64,000 bases of DNA from Corylus avellana (taxonomy: Eukaryota > Streptophyta > Magnoliopsida > Fagales > Betulaceae): assembly GCF_901000735.1 (NCBI RefSeq), contig NC_081545.1:8826044-8890043 (forward strand). Reading direction: 5' to 3'. The notes beneath the pieces were generated by a model. The model was not told the origin of the DNA. It made no database searches and saw only the letters and a list, made by a program, of their open reading frames with translations. Each line of letters opens with the position of its first letter. The stretch's first letter is position 1. Both the position numbers and the translations under genes were made by a program. Positions 21,817 through 33,849 of this stretch are shown here, one piece after another.

Positions 21817-23359
21817 CAAGACTGAATTTGATTTCTAGATGTACTAATTCTTAGGATCTCTAATCATGGCAGAACCATTTGCACTAGTACAGTCCGTGCT
21901 AAATGTTGCTTAAAATATAATGACTGATTATCTAACAATTGAAAGTTGTTCAGTTCTGTCTGTTGATATTCTGAGAGTGAAACATTTTTCATACTTAAAT
22001 GCTGCATAAACTGACGATCGTGAATATTCAAATAAGCAGTATTATGCCAAATATTCTTCATTCAATTCAAAATATCTCTTTCATGTGTACACGTAGTGAA
22101 ACAAGACCAAGAAACCAGGAAACAAACACCATCTCTTCCCAGGAAAAACCATAGAGCAACTATTCCATGCACGAACTTCATAACAACAATTGAATGAGAG
22201 ACTCTTGCAACGGTCTTCAAAGGAACACCATTTCCGTTTCTAGCCAAGTTCTATGACATCACATAATTAACAATTGTAGAAGAGAAAAAACACTACCAAT
22301 TAATAGTAGTCCATTGTAGGGACCTACAATGGACGACTATAGTGCTCCTTCAGCTTTCAGCCCTTTTTCGGTGGTTGTTGCTGGCTCTAAGTGGGGGTTC
22401 AAATAGATTCGCTTTATTCTGTGCTATTTTTGCTTCTATAACCGTCTTGAGTAGCCTTTTGAGATGACCAGGTCATTTGTTTGACCCATTTTTTACCTTT
22501 TGCAATTTTTGTTGCATTGTTTTAGTTTGTTTTTAGTCTATTGTTAGAGAGTTCATCCCATTTTCATTTTTAGGATCACCTACTTTTGATCTAAAGTTAG
22601 ATCAAAAGTGGTAACCATTTTCTTATTCAATTAATAATAATAATAATAATAAATTTAAAAAAAAATTGGTAATTTTTTCAAGCTTGCTGGATGAAGTCAC
22701 CAGTCCAATTGCTGTTCTTTCTTCAGCAATTTTTGAAACTCCATTACCAATTTCTGAAACATCAGTATTTTTGTCATTCATTAGAAAACATTGACTACTT
22801 TTTTGGTAGTTTGAGAGATACATTGACACATCTCAATTAATAGCGACACATCTCAATTAATAGCGTCAATAATTTATAGGACATTAACAATAAGTAGTTT
22901 GAAAAAGGTAAGTAAACTTTTCTCAATATATTTTTAAAAATATATTCCAATGATGGCCATGCTTCCGTTGTCACTTCGTAGCACACCCTCGGCCGTTGCC
23001 CATGGCAACTTCGATGAAGTGAAAACCAATCAGGGTGTGACTAAGCACCATTTACGTTTCAGACCTGACTTAATTGCTGAATTTGCTGCTAATACAACTT
23101 AGCATTATGTAAATATCTTTAAGCAGTTGGCTGTTTATCTTTACAGAAACTGGAACCATGATCATTCCTTGATGAAAGTTGAAAGAGATTCCCACCAAAT
23201 TTTTGGCAATACAAAAAGAACAAAACATTGTTCCTTTAAATGTACAAAGACAAACCCTGGACACAATGCCACCAACCCAGAAAATTTTTCTTTTGGATTT
23301 TTAAGGTGCAAAGGCCAAGGTAATACAACAAAACCAGCCCAATTCCATTTCCACAGAAA
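21817..23359. other. Spacer with two short hairpins; right part probably PP2C 3' UTR
   Basis: Two perfect inverted repeats with 2-nt centres: 22309-22334 (GTCCATTGTAGG arms) and 22582-22609 (ACTTTTGATCTAA arms). A (TAA)n tract lies at 22630-22650. The last few hundred bases before 23360 should be the 3' UTR of the phosphatase on the minus strand. No other gene is evident. Confidence 0.45.
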
Positions 23360-26300
23360 TCACAAAACTTCAGGGTTTGGCCTCTCATCAGAAAATCTAG
23401 GAAGTTGAACGAGCGAGTTCACTCGTGTGACACCTTCCAAACCCGACCAATTCTGATCTTCAGCTGCTAATGTTTCCCCATTCCCGTCGGCCTCAACAGC
23501 TAGTCGTCCGTAAGTATCATTTTCTTCTGATGACCTGACCGTGAAGTTCCTTTGAAGAGACGGCTCACACTTCTGGCCATCGTCTGATTCAATTGCATTG
23601 CCAGAATGATTGCTCTGAAGGGTTGCAGAAGAAAAGTTTTGTTCATCATAATCAGATTCCGAGTCCATTTTCCCATCCAAAAATAAACAAACCACTGCAC
23701 AGTCATCCATTTTCGAAGTAGGGTATTTGAGTTTCCATTCACGAGCGGCCGAGTCCACCAGGATCCTTGCTGCTGATGCCCGGGTTGGAGCCATTGATAC
23801 TATCTCAACCACCTCTTCATTGGTCAAGACATCCCAAACCTGTAATGACACTGAATTAGAACCGTTCAAGAGAAGAGGCAGAAAAAAAGGATTTCAATGT
23901 TTAAAACTCTTCCTCAAGGAAACCAAACTTTTGGGTGATGCACAGCCTCAAAGATGTGAAACATAAAAATGTTATCAAAAGTCATGTACCCTTTTCCCTC
24001 AACACACCACATTCATATTTATGTAATTTTGAGGATCATTTTAATTATTCCAGTTATCAGAAATTCATTTAGGTTTTTTCCTCAATACCACATTCATAAA
24101 AATCCTTTGTCATTAGGCTGGGACTTCAGTCTATCCTAGGTTATGTAATAGGTCTCATTTTATTGGGATCCATCTAAGGACAAACTTACCTCTATTGTAT
24201 GGTGTTCTTTTATGGTCAATAGAATAATGGGATACCTACAATTTTAGCAGATTATGAAATTAAGGGTGAAAAGAACTTGAGGGATTTAATCTCCCAATAC
24301 TACAAATCAAGGACAATTCAAAGAAATGAGCAAAGTCTACACCCCCCCTTTGATTTAAGATAATTTAGAGTACAAAAGTCGACCATTACTTTTGTAGCAA
24401 ATCTAGATGATATTCATGTTAACTCTCGACCAAGGGTTCTATGTATGACAAGCGACAAATACATGTCAAATAGAACCCTATTTGAGTACACAAATTAGAA
24501 TTCATGGTGAGAATCATCATTTATAAAGTAGTTTTTGGTCTACTTTAGAAAACCCCAATCAAGTTAAAAATCTGACCAAAAAAATCAGTCTACTATTCTT
24601 GGGGAACTTATGTATCGTTCCTATTCAATAAGATTTCTGGCATTTGGTTCCTTTTATTTTAGAAATCTAACCAGTTGCTGATGGCACTTGCATTTGGAGA
24701 GAATATTAAAAGGTGATCACTTTCACAATTGTGGGAGTCATTTGAATTGCTTCCACAAACCTGAATTTATTTTCCTTTTTGCAAATAATTTCCCTAAAAG
24801 CAATTCAACCATAATTGACTTTATGGGCATATGTGCGCACAAGTGCGCACTAGCATTCACATCTGACTGATGCATATACATCTATGTATATAAAGCCCAC
24901 CCAGTTCGATCTTCACGCCCAAATCAGAAACTATGCAATTGTGCAAAAATGTGAAGAAAGCATGCAACAGGGTAAGTAATGCATGGTGTAAAACCTTAAC
25001 ACAAGCACTTTAACCCCACCAATACAATAATCCTAAAAAGCCATGGCGTTGGACTATCTAAAGTGGCCATCTTACAGATAATGGTGAAGAAAGCTGCTTC
25101 TTTTCAACTCAACCAATAATCAATTTGTGGCCATGTGAATGTCAATATGTCATACAAATCCCAAATCACTAACTGAAATAACACGAGCTATTAATCACTA
25201 GTTTTTATGAGAAATAACTTCTACAAATAATCATAGTTTCAACATACTAGAATTTTTATGAAGGCATCCGATCAAGAGCATGAAACTATTCATTTTGAGC
25301 TCAGCATCACTCAAGCACAAAAATCCTGCAAGAAATGCTATTTAGTAGACTGCTATGAGACCAAGATGACCTGGAAATGAAAATCAGTCCTTGATTTTTA
25401 CGAACCCTTGCTGATCCAAAGGCTACTTTTTACTGCCATGTCATCCTGGTTGTAAGGATAGTTGTATGATAGTCTACTAAATTTCATTACTCTAAGACAA
25501 AGGGATAAAGAATCAAACTATCAAAGCATTATAGAAGGGAACCTTATACAGCTTGTGATACAATACAGCCTGGTCAACCTGATGCCTAATACAAATACCA
25601 GTGTCTACAGATTCATACTGTTGATTTATTAGCCCAAGATAAGGTCCATCCAACTCTTTATGCTTGGTGATGAAATGAGAGATTCTTTCTAATTCTATTA
25701 CTTGAATGTTGGTTCTTGGAAGCCATTTCCCACACACACACATACAAACACAAATTGAATTTCTCTCATAGCCCCTGGATGATCAGTAGGAAGAGTAATT
25801 ATCAATTTTATGAAACTTAATTCCTTGTTTGGGGATTGTAGGATATAGTACAGACATTTTTACAAAGAAGCTAGCTCTTCCTAGTTTCTGTTGAGCCAGA
25901 TTCAAAACTTAGAAATGGCAAACTATAGGTTTACCCTTACCCATGACTTCTTTAAACTAGAGGGTAACTGAATTTACATACAGAAATTGGAAAAAAAAAA
26001 TGGGGAAAGAACCAAAGCAAGAATCAGAGAATGAAGAGCTTACCCCATCTGAAGCAAGAACGATGAACTGATCTCTCTCTGTAAGTATTCGGTGAGAAAA
26101 TTCAGGTATAGAGATCACCCCATATTCCTTCAAACAGAAATCCCCAAATGCTCTAGCCATTGCTAATCCAGGTGCATCGTCAAATGGCAACCATACCCTA
26201 GGCACTTCAGGCTCATCTTGCAAGGCAAAGACCCTACCCTTACACCGTTTGATCCTTTCAGCCTCCCCTATAGTAATTTGTATCACATAAACAGAATTAG

Positions 26301-27220
26301 GGGCACACAAAAAGCATATGGTCAAGAAAATTGACTCATAGTATATCATATGATGCATACTTGGTAAATCAGGCTTCAAATCAACAGTCAACTGGATTGC
26401 CACCGTGGAATCATTGCTGTCCTTAGATCCCATAATTGCTCGAGAATCCCCAATATATCCCATAAAAAGGTTTGAACCCTATAAACACAAGCAAATGAGA
26501 AGAGGTAAAATAAGTGGAAGGAACAGAGTGGTTAGTGCTTTCTGGTGTACCTGTTTCACTATAGTAACAGCAGTGCTACCACTACAGAAGCAGTCCAAAT
26601 TTGGATGAGACCTCAGTTCTTTGTCCATGGCCTTGTATGACTTTAAGAAAGCTTCTCTCCATATGGAATTCAATTTATCCTCGGGTGAACAATCCTTCTC
26701 TGATTCTCCACCGTCTGATCTTAGATTCCCTTTGAAACAAGTTGTATTTGACCCATCCTGCCTTGACTGATAGGAATGCAAGAATGATAATATCTTAATC
26801 GGCAGGGTATCCCTCACTTTTCGAGCAACAAGATGGCCGTGTGGACCATGTCCATCAAAGACGCCACAAAATACCACTTCTTCGGACATGAAATCCTGCA
26901 GAATTTCAAACCAGATTAAGAAATCAACCACCAAATATAATTAGACTCCCAATGAAAGGTACAGAACTTACTTCCCACACAATCATGGCATCCTGGTTTA
27001 TACCCTTGCGGCCCTGCTGCGTGAATATGCAAGAACTACGACTCTTTCCATTCATAAAGATCCGGTTCGGTATGGATGGTAAATGCTGCAGGCTAACAAC
27101 ATGGTCGGAGAACGTTCTCCTAGTTCTTTTTTGGCCACAAAAACAAGAGGGAGATACTGTATCTCCATTACTCCTGCTACTACAAGTACTCCGACTACTC
27201 GTTGACACACAACCCCCCAT
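23360..27220 (-). CDS. Protein phosphatase 2C, clade E, N-myristoylated type (PP2C52-like)
   Basis: Five coding exons on the minus strand: 27220-26972, 26895-26551, 26478-26361, 26267-26044 and 23839-23360, 471 aa, all GT-AG. It removes phosphate from Ser/Thr residues using two metal ions. The start MGGCVSTSS has Gly2 and Ser6 for N-myristoylation and Cys4 for palmitoylation, so the plasma membrane is the likely site. Catalytic-domain landmarks: GINQDAM (73-79), VFCGVFDGHGPHGH (D97-G98-H99), CSGSTAV, YIGDSRA, RVWLPFDDAPGLAMARAFGD, ASDGVWDVLTNEEVV (309-323) and DDCAVV (357-362). All metal-binding Asp residues I expect are present. The C-terminal 100 residues are Ser/Asp/Glu-rich and variable. 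Length and N-terminus match Arabidopsis PP2C52 (At4g03415) and At1g03590 as I remember them; PP2C52 is reported to bind the G-protein beta subunit AGB1. Intron 4 is unusually long (2.2 kb). Confidence 0.94.
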
Positions 27221-29560
27221 TTGCTCAGTTCCGGAAAGATGGCATTACAGCAAATGTAAATAAGGGGCAAAAATCTCCTTGGCAAGAACAGATCTCACAT
27301 GAAATTCTGAAATTCTAGAGTGGTCAACCAAGGATAAAGACCATCCAAACACCAAAGATTCCCCAAGCATCAAACCACAACCCTCTTTACACCTCCACGT
27401 AGAAAACTGGCCTCATTTTATCTTAGTCAAATGTAGAACCCTTTGGAACTTACGCGAATCGACATTAAAACCAACTGACAAAACCAAACAAACTTAGTTT
27501 ATTGAATAATTTAATCTATAATTCCACAGAACCCAGCAATGGCTACAAGTATAAAATAACTCAATAAATCATACAAATTGTATTAAAAGATATTCCATGT
27601 GAAGAAGGAAAATAATATTCTTAAAGGCTGTCCTGATCATTTGTCCCCCCATTAGAATTCACATTGAAACAAATGAAGTGACGATAATTTATTATAACTT
27701 AATCCACAAACTACGTTTCAAGGGTATTAAAGCCATCGAGAACCAATCACACGCAAGGATGAAAATTGAAATACCCTTCTATCAAACAATGTCTTGCCTT
27801 TTCCATATATAATACATCTGCATCAGCATGAGTTAAAGGCCAACGGATTTTCCAAAGAAGGCCAAATGACACATCCAAGAGGCAACTAGAGTCCTTCTCA
27901 AAGCGAGGTTTAAGGAACAAACCTCCCCCTTTCTCTCTCTCTCATACACATACAAATAAACAAACACAAAGAGAGATGCTTCTTCTACTGGTATTTTGCT
28001 TGGGAATAAATAAAAAAACAAAACAAGAATGCGAATATCCAGGCGATTCAGATTCTCGAAAAACTTACCTTTCCTGCTCAACATATCAAAAGCACCAAAA
28101 AATAGGTCAACACAAAGAGCCAAGAACAGAACTTTTTACATCCCATGACAAAATTTCACATCTATATTTAAGGCTCCAGATCTCCGTTTGGCGGATAAGA
28201 AATCTTTTAAGATGGTTTTATAACTATAAAGGTTTTCAAAAAAAAAAAAAAACCCAGCCAGTTCAAAATTTTCAAATTTCACTGTGCTTTTTTTGGATAA
28301 GGTTTTTTTAATTTTTTTTGGTAAGGAAATTTTACTGAACTTGAGAACCCATCAACCAAGAAAACTCATAATTAAGGTTCTAATTATTCTTTTTCTTTTT
28401 CCCCTTTTTGTTCTCAGCACCTAGACAAGCAAGGAGATTGGTCAGTGGACCCTTTTTAACAGGGGGGGAAGAGAGAGAGAGAGAGATCAAAAAAATTTGT
28501 ACACAATTTTGAAATCCCACTAGGTGAGAGAACCAAAAGAGAAAAAAGCAAAGCTGGAAAAGCAGAAAAGGACGAAACAAAGGTATGATTTTGTCAAAAT
28601 AGTATCAAAGAACGAAACCCAAAAAAAAAAAAAGCGCGTAAGAGATCAAAGTAAATAAATATGTTTCTTGATTATACCATTAAAAGATATAATAAAATAA
28701 AAAAAGACACAGTTCTAAGGTGCCGTTTGGTTACCCAGAAAATGTAGATGAAAACCCAGAAAGAGAGTACAAAAAGATCATCAAGCAATTACTGAGTATT
28801 TTCGTAAAATAAAAACCAAGTGAAACAGGGTAACAAAAGAAGACCAATTTCCTATTTGTTTGCCGGGAAATTATAGAGGTACACAAAAGAAATTAGAAGT
28901 TTAAAAACCCAAAATTTTCCTCACAACTAGTCTAGCTAAGCTAAAAAAGCTTCAGTTTTGATAAACTAAAGCATCGGGAATCATGAAATCCAAAAACACT
29001 CCTGGTTTTCTGTTACTACCCTCTGTTTTTGCCAGCCACCAAACAGAGCCTAGAATCCAAAATTACAATAAAATAAAGATAGAAGCTGTTACTTGTACAT
29101 GCAGATCATTCATTACTCGATGCCACTAAAAGCTTTCTGGGATAAGTAGTAACCGGTAGCAATAAATTTAAGCAATTACACATAACAATAAAGGAAAAAA
29201 AAAATTAATATATTAAAAAAAAAAAAAAACTGGTTGAAGTGGAATGGCGAAATGAAGCATGCAAACTCAGAAAGAAAAAGTGGGTTTTGAAGGAGGAAGA
29301 TTGAGGAAAGTGAAGACTGAAAAGCATGAGGTTGGGTGTTAGTAGCAGATTACCTTTGGGGTTTTGGCAAGTTCAGGCATTGGGATTAGAATGGCTGGGA
29401 GAAAAGAGAGCAGAGGAGAGTTGGGTTAGATTTCCATATATGCAGAGGTGGTGGTGGTGTGCATTAATTGCAAAAGCAGAGTAGAAAGTTAAAGAGAGTG
29501 AGAGAGAGAGAGAGAGAGATTTGGCCGTGCACTCTCGGGAGAAATGGTGATATACATCAA
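27221..29560 (-). promoter_or_regulatory. Presumed 5' leader introns and promoter of the PP2C gene
   Basis: No coding frame. On the minus strand good donor sites occur at 29354/29353 (CCAAAG|GTAATC) and near 28070 (GGAAAG|GTAAGT), and an acceptor-like TTTCAG near 27307, so a leader split by one or two introns is likely. A long CT run on the minus strand (GA run at 29497-29519 on +) is typical of plant 5' leaders, which would place the transcription start at about 29550. A region at 28719-29055 has Tourist-like ends (GTGCCGTTTGGTTACC; inverted GGCTCTGTTTGGTGG). All of this is inference. Confidence 0.4.
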
Positions 29561-29779
29561 TCTCATGACACCAAAAGCAACCCCACCACGTCCCTCTTCA
29601 AGGCGCGTCCACCTTGACTCGCTGTCTGCCTTCGAATACTACTTATTAGGGGTACGATTTGACAAAGAAAGAGCAATATCCTATTCCTATAAATAAAATT
29701 TATTTTTTTTAAAAAAAAATATATATTTGCTAATGCTTTCTCTTTTTTTAAAAAAAAATAAAATAAAATACTTAAAAAT

Positions 29780-30184
29780 ACAAAATATTTAAAATTATTT
29801 AGGGGGGTGGCGGACTAAAGAAAAACAGGTAAAACTTCACTTACACCTCTTGAATTATAAGCAATTTTCCAATCATAATCTTGAAGTTTAAAAATTCACA
29901 ACATTTATATCTCATGCTTTAGTCCCTTTAATTGCACTCTTTTTTTTTTCTTTTTTTTTTTTGTTGAAATGTCCCCTTTTTTTAAAATAATAAAAAAAAA
30001 CCCACAGCCACCGAGGGTGAGTCCAAGGCTTTTTTTTAAAATAAAAAAATAAAAAAAAAAGGAAAAAAAAAAAAAAAAAGTGGCATTTTGGACGTTTTAA
30101 CAAAAAAAATGCAATTAAAATGGGCCGAAACATGGAATAATCACATTGCGAATTTTTTAATTTTGAGATTATGATTGTAAAATC
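29780..30184. repeat. Imperfect foldback with A/T-rich centre
   Basis: The left part (CATGCTTTAGTCCCTTTAAT...GCAC) pairs with the right part (GCAATTAAAATGGGCCGAAACATG) around poly-T and poly-A blocks (29940-29960, 30050-30079). Likely a decayed MITE or foldback element. The minus-strand frame 29912-30133 is homopolymer noise. Confidence 0.45.
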
Positions 30185-30690
30185 AACTTGAAATTGTCTG
30201 TTTGATATTGCGGTTTTAATAAGTGGGTTTTTATAATCGTTATTTTTTAAAATCGCAAAAGCGTTTAATAAAACATGTTAAAAATTACTTTTTTATCAAA
30301 TATTTATTATGCGAAATCGTGATTTTGGTTTAAATTCGCACTTTTTTCAAATAAACACAACATAGCCTGCATATAGAAATCGCATATTTTTTTTTCCTGT
30401 TTTAAATTAGAGAAATGCTATAGTGCAATAAAAAGACCATTTTTTGCCTATAAAAGTCCTAGGTGGCAAGAGGTCATAGGCCCCATCCGTAGTTGTTGTG
30501 GCCCCACCCACTGATAGGTATGTGGCCTCTTGTCACTTAGGACTTTCATGGGCAAAAAATAATTTTTTTATTGCACTTTAACATATCTCTTTAAATTAAG
30601 TAATTTTTAAATCGCAAGGCACTAAACGCCTTATGTTTTGCGATATCTTTTAAAAACACAGATTATTCTTGCAAAATCTCAATCTCAAAC
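30185..30690. mobile_element. MITE-like element interrupted by a second MITE
   Basis: The left end CTGTTTGATATTGCGGTTTT and the right end (inverted) ATGCGTTTGAGATTGAGATT are related terminal repeats, and both arms contain AAATCGCAA/TTTTGCGAT motifs. The 180-bp element at 30410-30589 splits it. A similar arm motif set lies at about 62800-63070. Confidence 0.5.
30410..30589. mobile_element. Nested MITE, GAGAAATG family, with perfect 9-bp target duplication
   Basis: Long terminal inverted repeats (about 70 bp, imperfect) starting GAGAAATGCTATAGTGCAAT and, inverted, GAGATATGTTAAAGTGCAAT. TTTAAATTA occurs directly on both sides (30401-30409, 30590-30598), a perfect 9-bp duplication as made by Mutator-like transposases. 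It has inserted into the MITE at 30185-30690, giving their relative age. Confidence 0.88.
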
Positions 30691-30723
30691 GCATCATAAA
30701 GAAAAGTTTCTCAACCAAAATAT

Positions 30724-30896
30724 GAGAAATACTACTAAGCATTCTCAAGAGTCCATCACTTACCATTCTTATCTATGTCACAGTTCACATCGGTTTGTTT
30801 CTTTTTTATAAAACTTGTATCTTTTAAAAAGAAAAACCAAAAACAATAAATAAATAACTTGCTAAAAGATGGACACTTAAAAATGTTCCATTTCTC
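30724..30896. mobile_element. MITE, GAGAAATG family relative
   Basis: Starts GAGAAATACTACTAAGCATT and ends with inverted GAGAAATGGAACATTTTTAA; GTCCATC lies inside both arms. The 9-bp flanks do not match, so the target duplication has decayed or the ends are misplaced. Confidence 0.6.
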
Positions 30897-31002
30897 TTTT
30901 GAACGGTAGGATATGGCGACAAAGACAACTGAGTAACAAATTATAAATTCTAAGTTTTAGATTAAGCATATTATGACTTTGAGAAATAAGATAAGACTTC
31001 AA

Positions 31003-31090
31003 TTCCGCACAGAAAGGAGAGAGGAATTCGAACTAGTGATCTTTGCTTTATGAGGCATGGTTCCAGCCGATTGAGTTACCTCTTAGAGAC
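31003..31090 (-). mobile_element. tRNA-derived SINE, copy 4 (worn)
   Basis: Minus strand: GTCTCTAAGAGGTAACTCAA, TCGGCTGGAACCATGCC, ATCACTAGTTCGAATTCC (B-box), then TCTCCTTTCTGTGCGG. The GACATGTC block and A-tail are missing and no target duplication was found, so this is the most degraded copy. Confidence 0.7.
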
Positions 31091-32639
31091 AATTATATTT
31101 TTATTGAAACTACGTTTAAAGCTGAAGTCATATCTTAAGAATTCGTTAAAATTAATAATAATACTCATTAAGTCAATTAATTTGATCACTATTGATTCAT
31201 ATTGGCAATAATACACACGGGATAATATAATTTAATTAACTAGCTAAACCTTAAATTAAAAAAATGGTTTGAATTTTAGATTATGTAATGACATAGCCAA
31301 TAGCTTTTCCTAGTGCTAAAGTATGAATCACCCTAGGGAATTCCAAATCTTAGTCATATTTTTTGCAAATAATTACATAGGAAATACAAGGATTTTAAAA
31401 AAAGCCATGAGGGCATAGCTTCAGTAATTTGTTATTTAAATTACTAGTACTTTTGACTATAAATGTAAAAAAGCTCTTATGGAACCCACATGTCCAAACA
31501 CTTGAGTCGACTGTCCGAGACATGCTTAGACAAGTGAACCTTTAAAAAACTCTATTACATTTACTGTTCGAATTACTAACAATTCAAACAGCAAAATTAC
31601 AGTATCTCTATTATCTTTTGATCTCTCAACTTCGTGATTAGAATTCATGGTAATAAACATCACTATATTAGTGCTAAATTATACTATTTTTGTCATTATA
31701 ACCTTGTTTTTATTACATATAGTTTTTGATGATTTTTTGATAAATGCTGAGGGTATTAGTCAGATTGACCATTGACAAATGCTCATATGAGATAAAAGGG
31801 TTTATTTCCAACCATTTTGAATGTAAACTCAATGACTTCTAATCCATGATTCTGATATGCGCATAAAAGATTTTGTTAGCAAAAGGTTAAGAACAATAAT
31901 TATGCCTTCTTTGATTTAAAATAGAAATGATAATGCTGCTAGAAATATTATAGATTTTATTGTAATATCCTCTCAAATTACAACTCAATTAACAATGTCC
32001 TCCAAAACTTTAGATTGCGACAATGTCTAATTTTAAACTATTAAAAAGTTTTCAATATCCTCCGATGAAAAAAAATACTCTTAATAGAAATAAAAATAAT
32101 TTTTTTTCTTTAAAAAATAAAAAAGGGGATGGAGCCACCCCCTCTTCCCAGCCAAGGAGTGACTGCACTACCACATGGCCATTTGGTTAATTTGACCACA
32201 AAAAAGAAAAGTTTGAAGGGTAGGCCAAATAACCCCCAAATGGCCAAGGGTGGCAACCCCTGTTTTTTCTTTTTTTTTTTAGTTATTTTTTTATATAAAA
32301 AATTCAAATTTAGAGAATTATTTTATTTTATTGAAAAAAAAAATTGTGGCTATTTTTGTTTTTGTTTTACTTTGGAAGAAATATTGATAATTTTTAAAAA
32401 ATGTTTTCGCAATCTAAAAATTTAAAGGATGTTATTAATTGAGTGACGGTTTAATTAAATAAGCATGTGGAATTTTTTTTTAAAAACAAATTATTATTTA
32501 ATTGTTTTATTTATATTATGTCACGTAGCACTCGATGCGCTATATATTACTAAATTTATAACAAGTTATAATATAGAGACGGAGAGAGTGTAAAAAGAAA
32601 AAGAAAACACATGCAACAAAATAAAAAAAGAAAAATAAA
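31091..32639. other. Intergenic DNA, nothing recognised beyond a GC-rich patch
   Basis: A GC-rich patch at 32125-32255 has inverted pairs around GGGGATGGAGCCACCCC, CCATTTGG and CCAAATGGCCAAGGGTGGC, in the style of the foldback element at 48806-49735. Otherwise AT-rich with no coding signal. Confidence 0.4.
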
Positions 32640-32860
32640 ATGTTGTACGGAACACGCGCGGTCAGAGAGGGTGAAATTGGTAGGATCAGAGATCCAAAGA
32701 CAGAAAAGCACGCCAAACGGCCACAGGCTTCTGGCAACGTGACGTGGCAGTCAGAGCTAGATTAAATGTTCCACCGTGCCGAAACACACCACACGCAGTC
32801 ACCTCCGGTCCGTGCTAGCTTTGCTGTCTTCTCTTTTCTTTCCAAGCTGCTCTCGTTGAG
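32640..32860. promoter_or_regulatory. Promoter-like GC island with tandem ACGT boxes, no gene attached
   Basis: A 220-bp stretch of balanced base composition in very AT-rich DNA. It contains AACGTGACGTGGCAG (about 32736-32750), two overlapping ACGT cores of the bZIP type, plus ACACGCGCGG and a CT-rich run at about 32820-32855. No credible open frame begins on either side. It may be the promoter of a lost or non-coding transcript. Confidence 0.3.
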
Positions 32861-33666
32861 TTTTTTTTTTTTTTTTGAGAAAAAAAAAATCATATTTATG
32901 TTGTAAAATAAAAAATAATAACAAGACAAGATAAAGAGATTACAATATATGAAACTAGTTCTTCAAAAATTATATATGATTATTCTTTATTATTGTGTAT
33001 TTTATATACATACTCCTTTTTATAGGCATGAAATCATAATGAGAGGTTGATGAATATAAAATAGGGAATATGAAATGATAGTACATAAATCAAAATATCA
33101 CATTAATGTCTTACATAAATGTTATAAAAATTCTAAAAAATAAAATAAATATGTAGAATTTTAAGAGATGAAAGTAAATAATCATCCACCAAATACATAA
33201 ATGCATTCAATCTTGAAGGGTAGATTGGTTGGAGGGAAAGTTAATGGGTGTAGCTGGTCCTTGTTGGGACCGATATGGTTCATGTCAACTTTCCTTTTTT
33301 TAATTATTTAATTATTTTTATTTTATTTTATTTTTAGAATTTGGATAGGTGAAAGTTTCCATATGAAACCTGTATATCTGAATAAGTAGTTTGACAATTT
33401 AAAATTTATTTGTGTTCAATTCGGAAAGGCAATTGATGTGCATTTCAATCATGAAAATTATAGTAAATTACACTTTATCTCCTCAAAGTTTATGGTAATT
33501 TTTAATTTAATATCTAATGTTTCAATTTTTGCAATACACTTTCCTAAACTTCTAAATTTTTGCAATAACCATTCAGACTAAAATGCTTTTTAGATCCCAA
33601 GTTTAAAAAATAAAATTATGGGATGGTCACACCTCAATAGGGTTTGGGGCTGCTTGCACCCCTTGG

Positions 33667-33700
<34 letters not shown>

Positions 33701-33849
33701 CTTGAGATTTGGCATGGAAAAAAAAAGTCAAAATAATAAGAATCAGAAAAATTAAAAGTTCAAGGCTAGGACAGAAAATCAAACATCAAAGATCGAATCA
33801 GTAACGCTCTCAAACTTTAAAGAAAGTTTTGTAATTTTTCCCGGAAATT
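32861..33849. other. AT-rich intergenic DNA, nothing recognised
   Basis: Homopolymer runs at 32860-32890 and 33668-33700. No gene signal. Confidence 0.5.
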
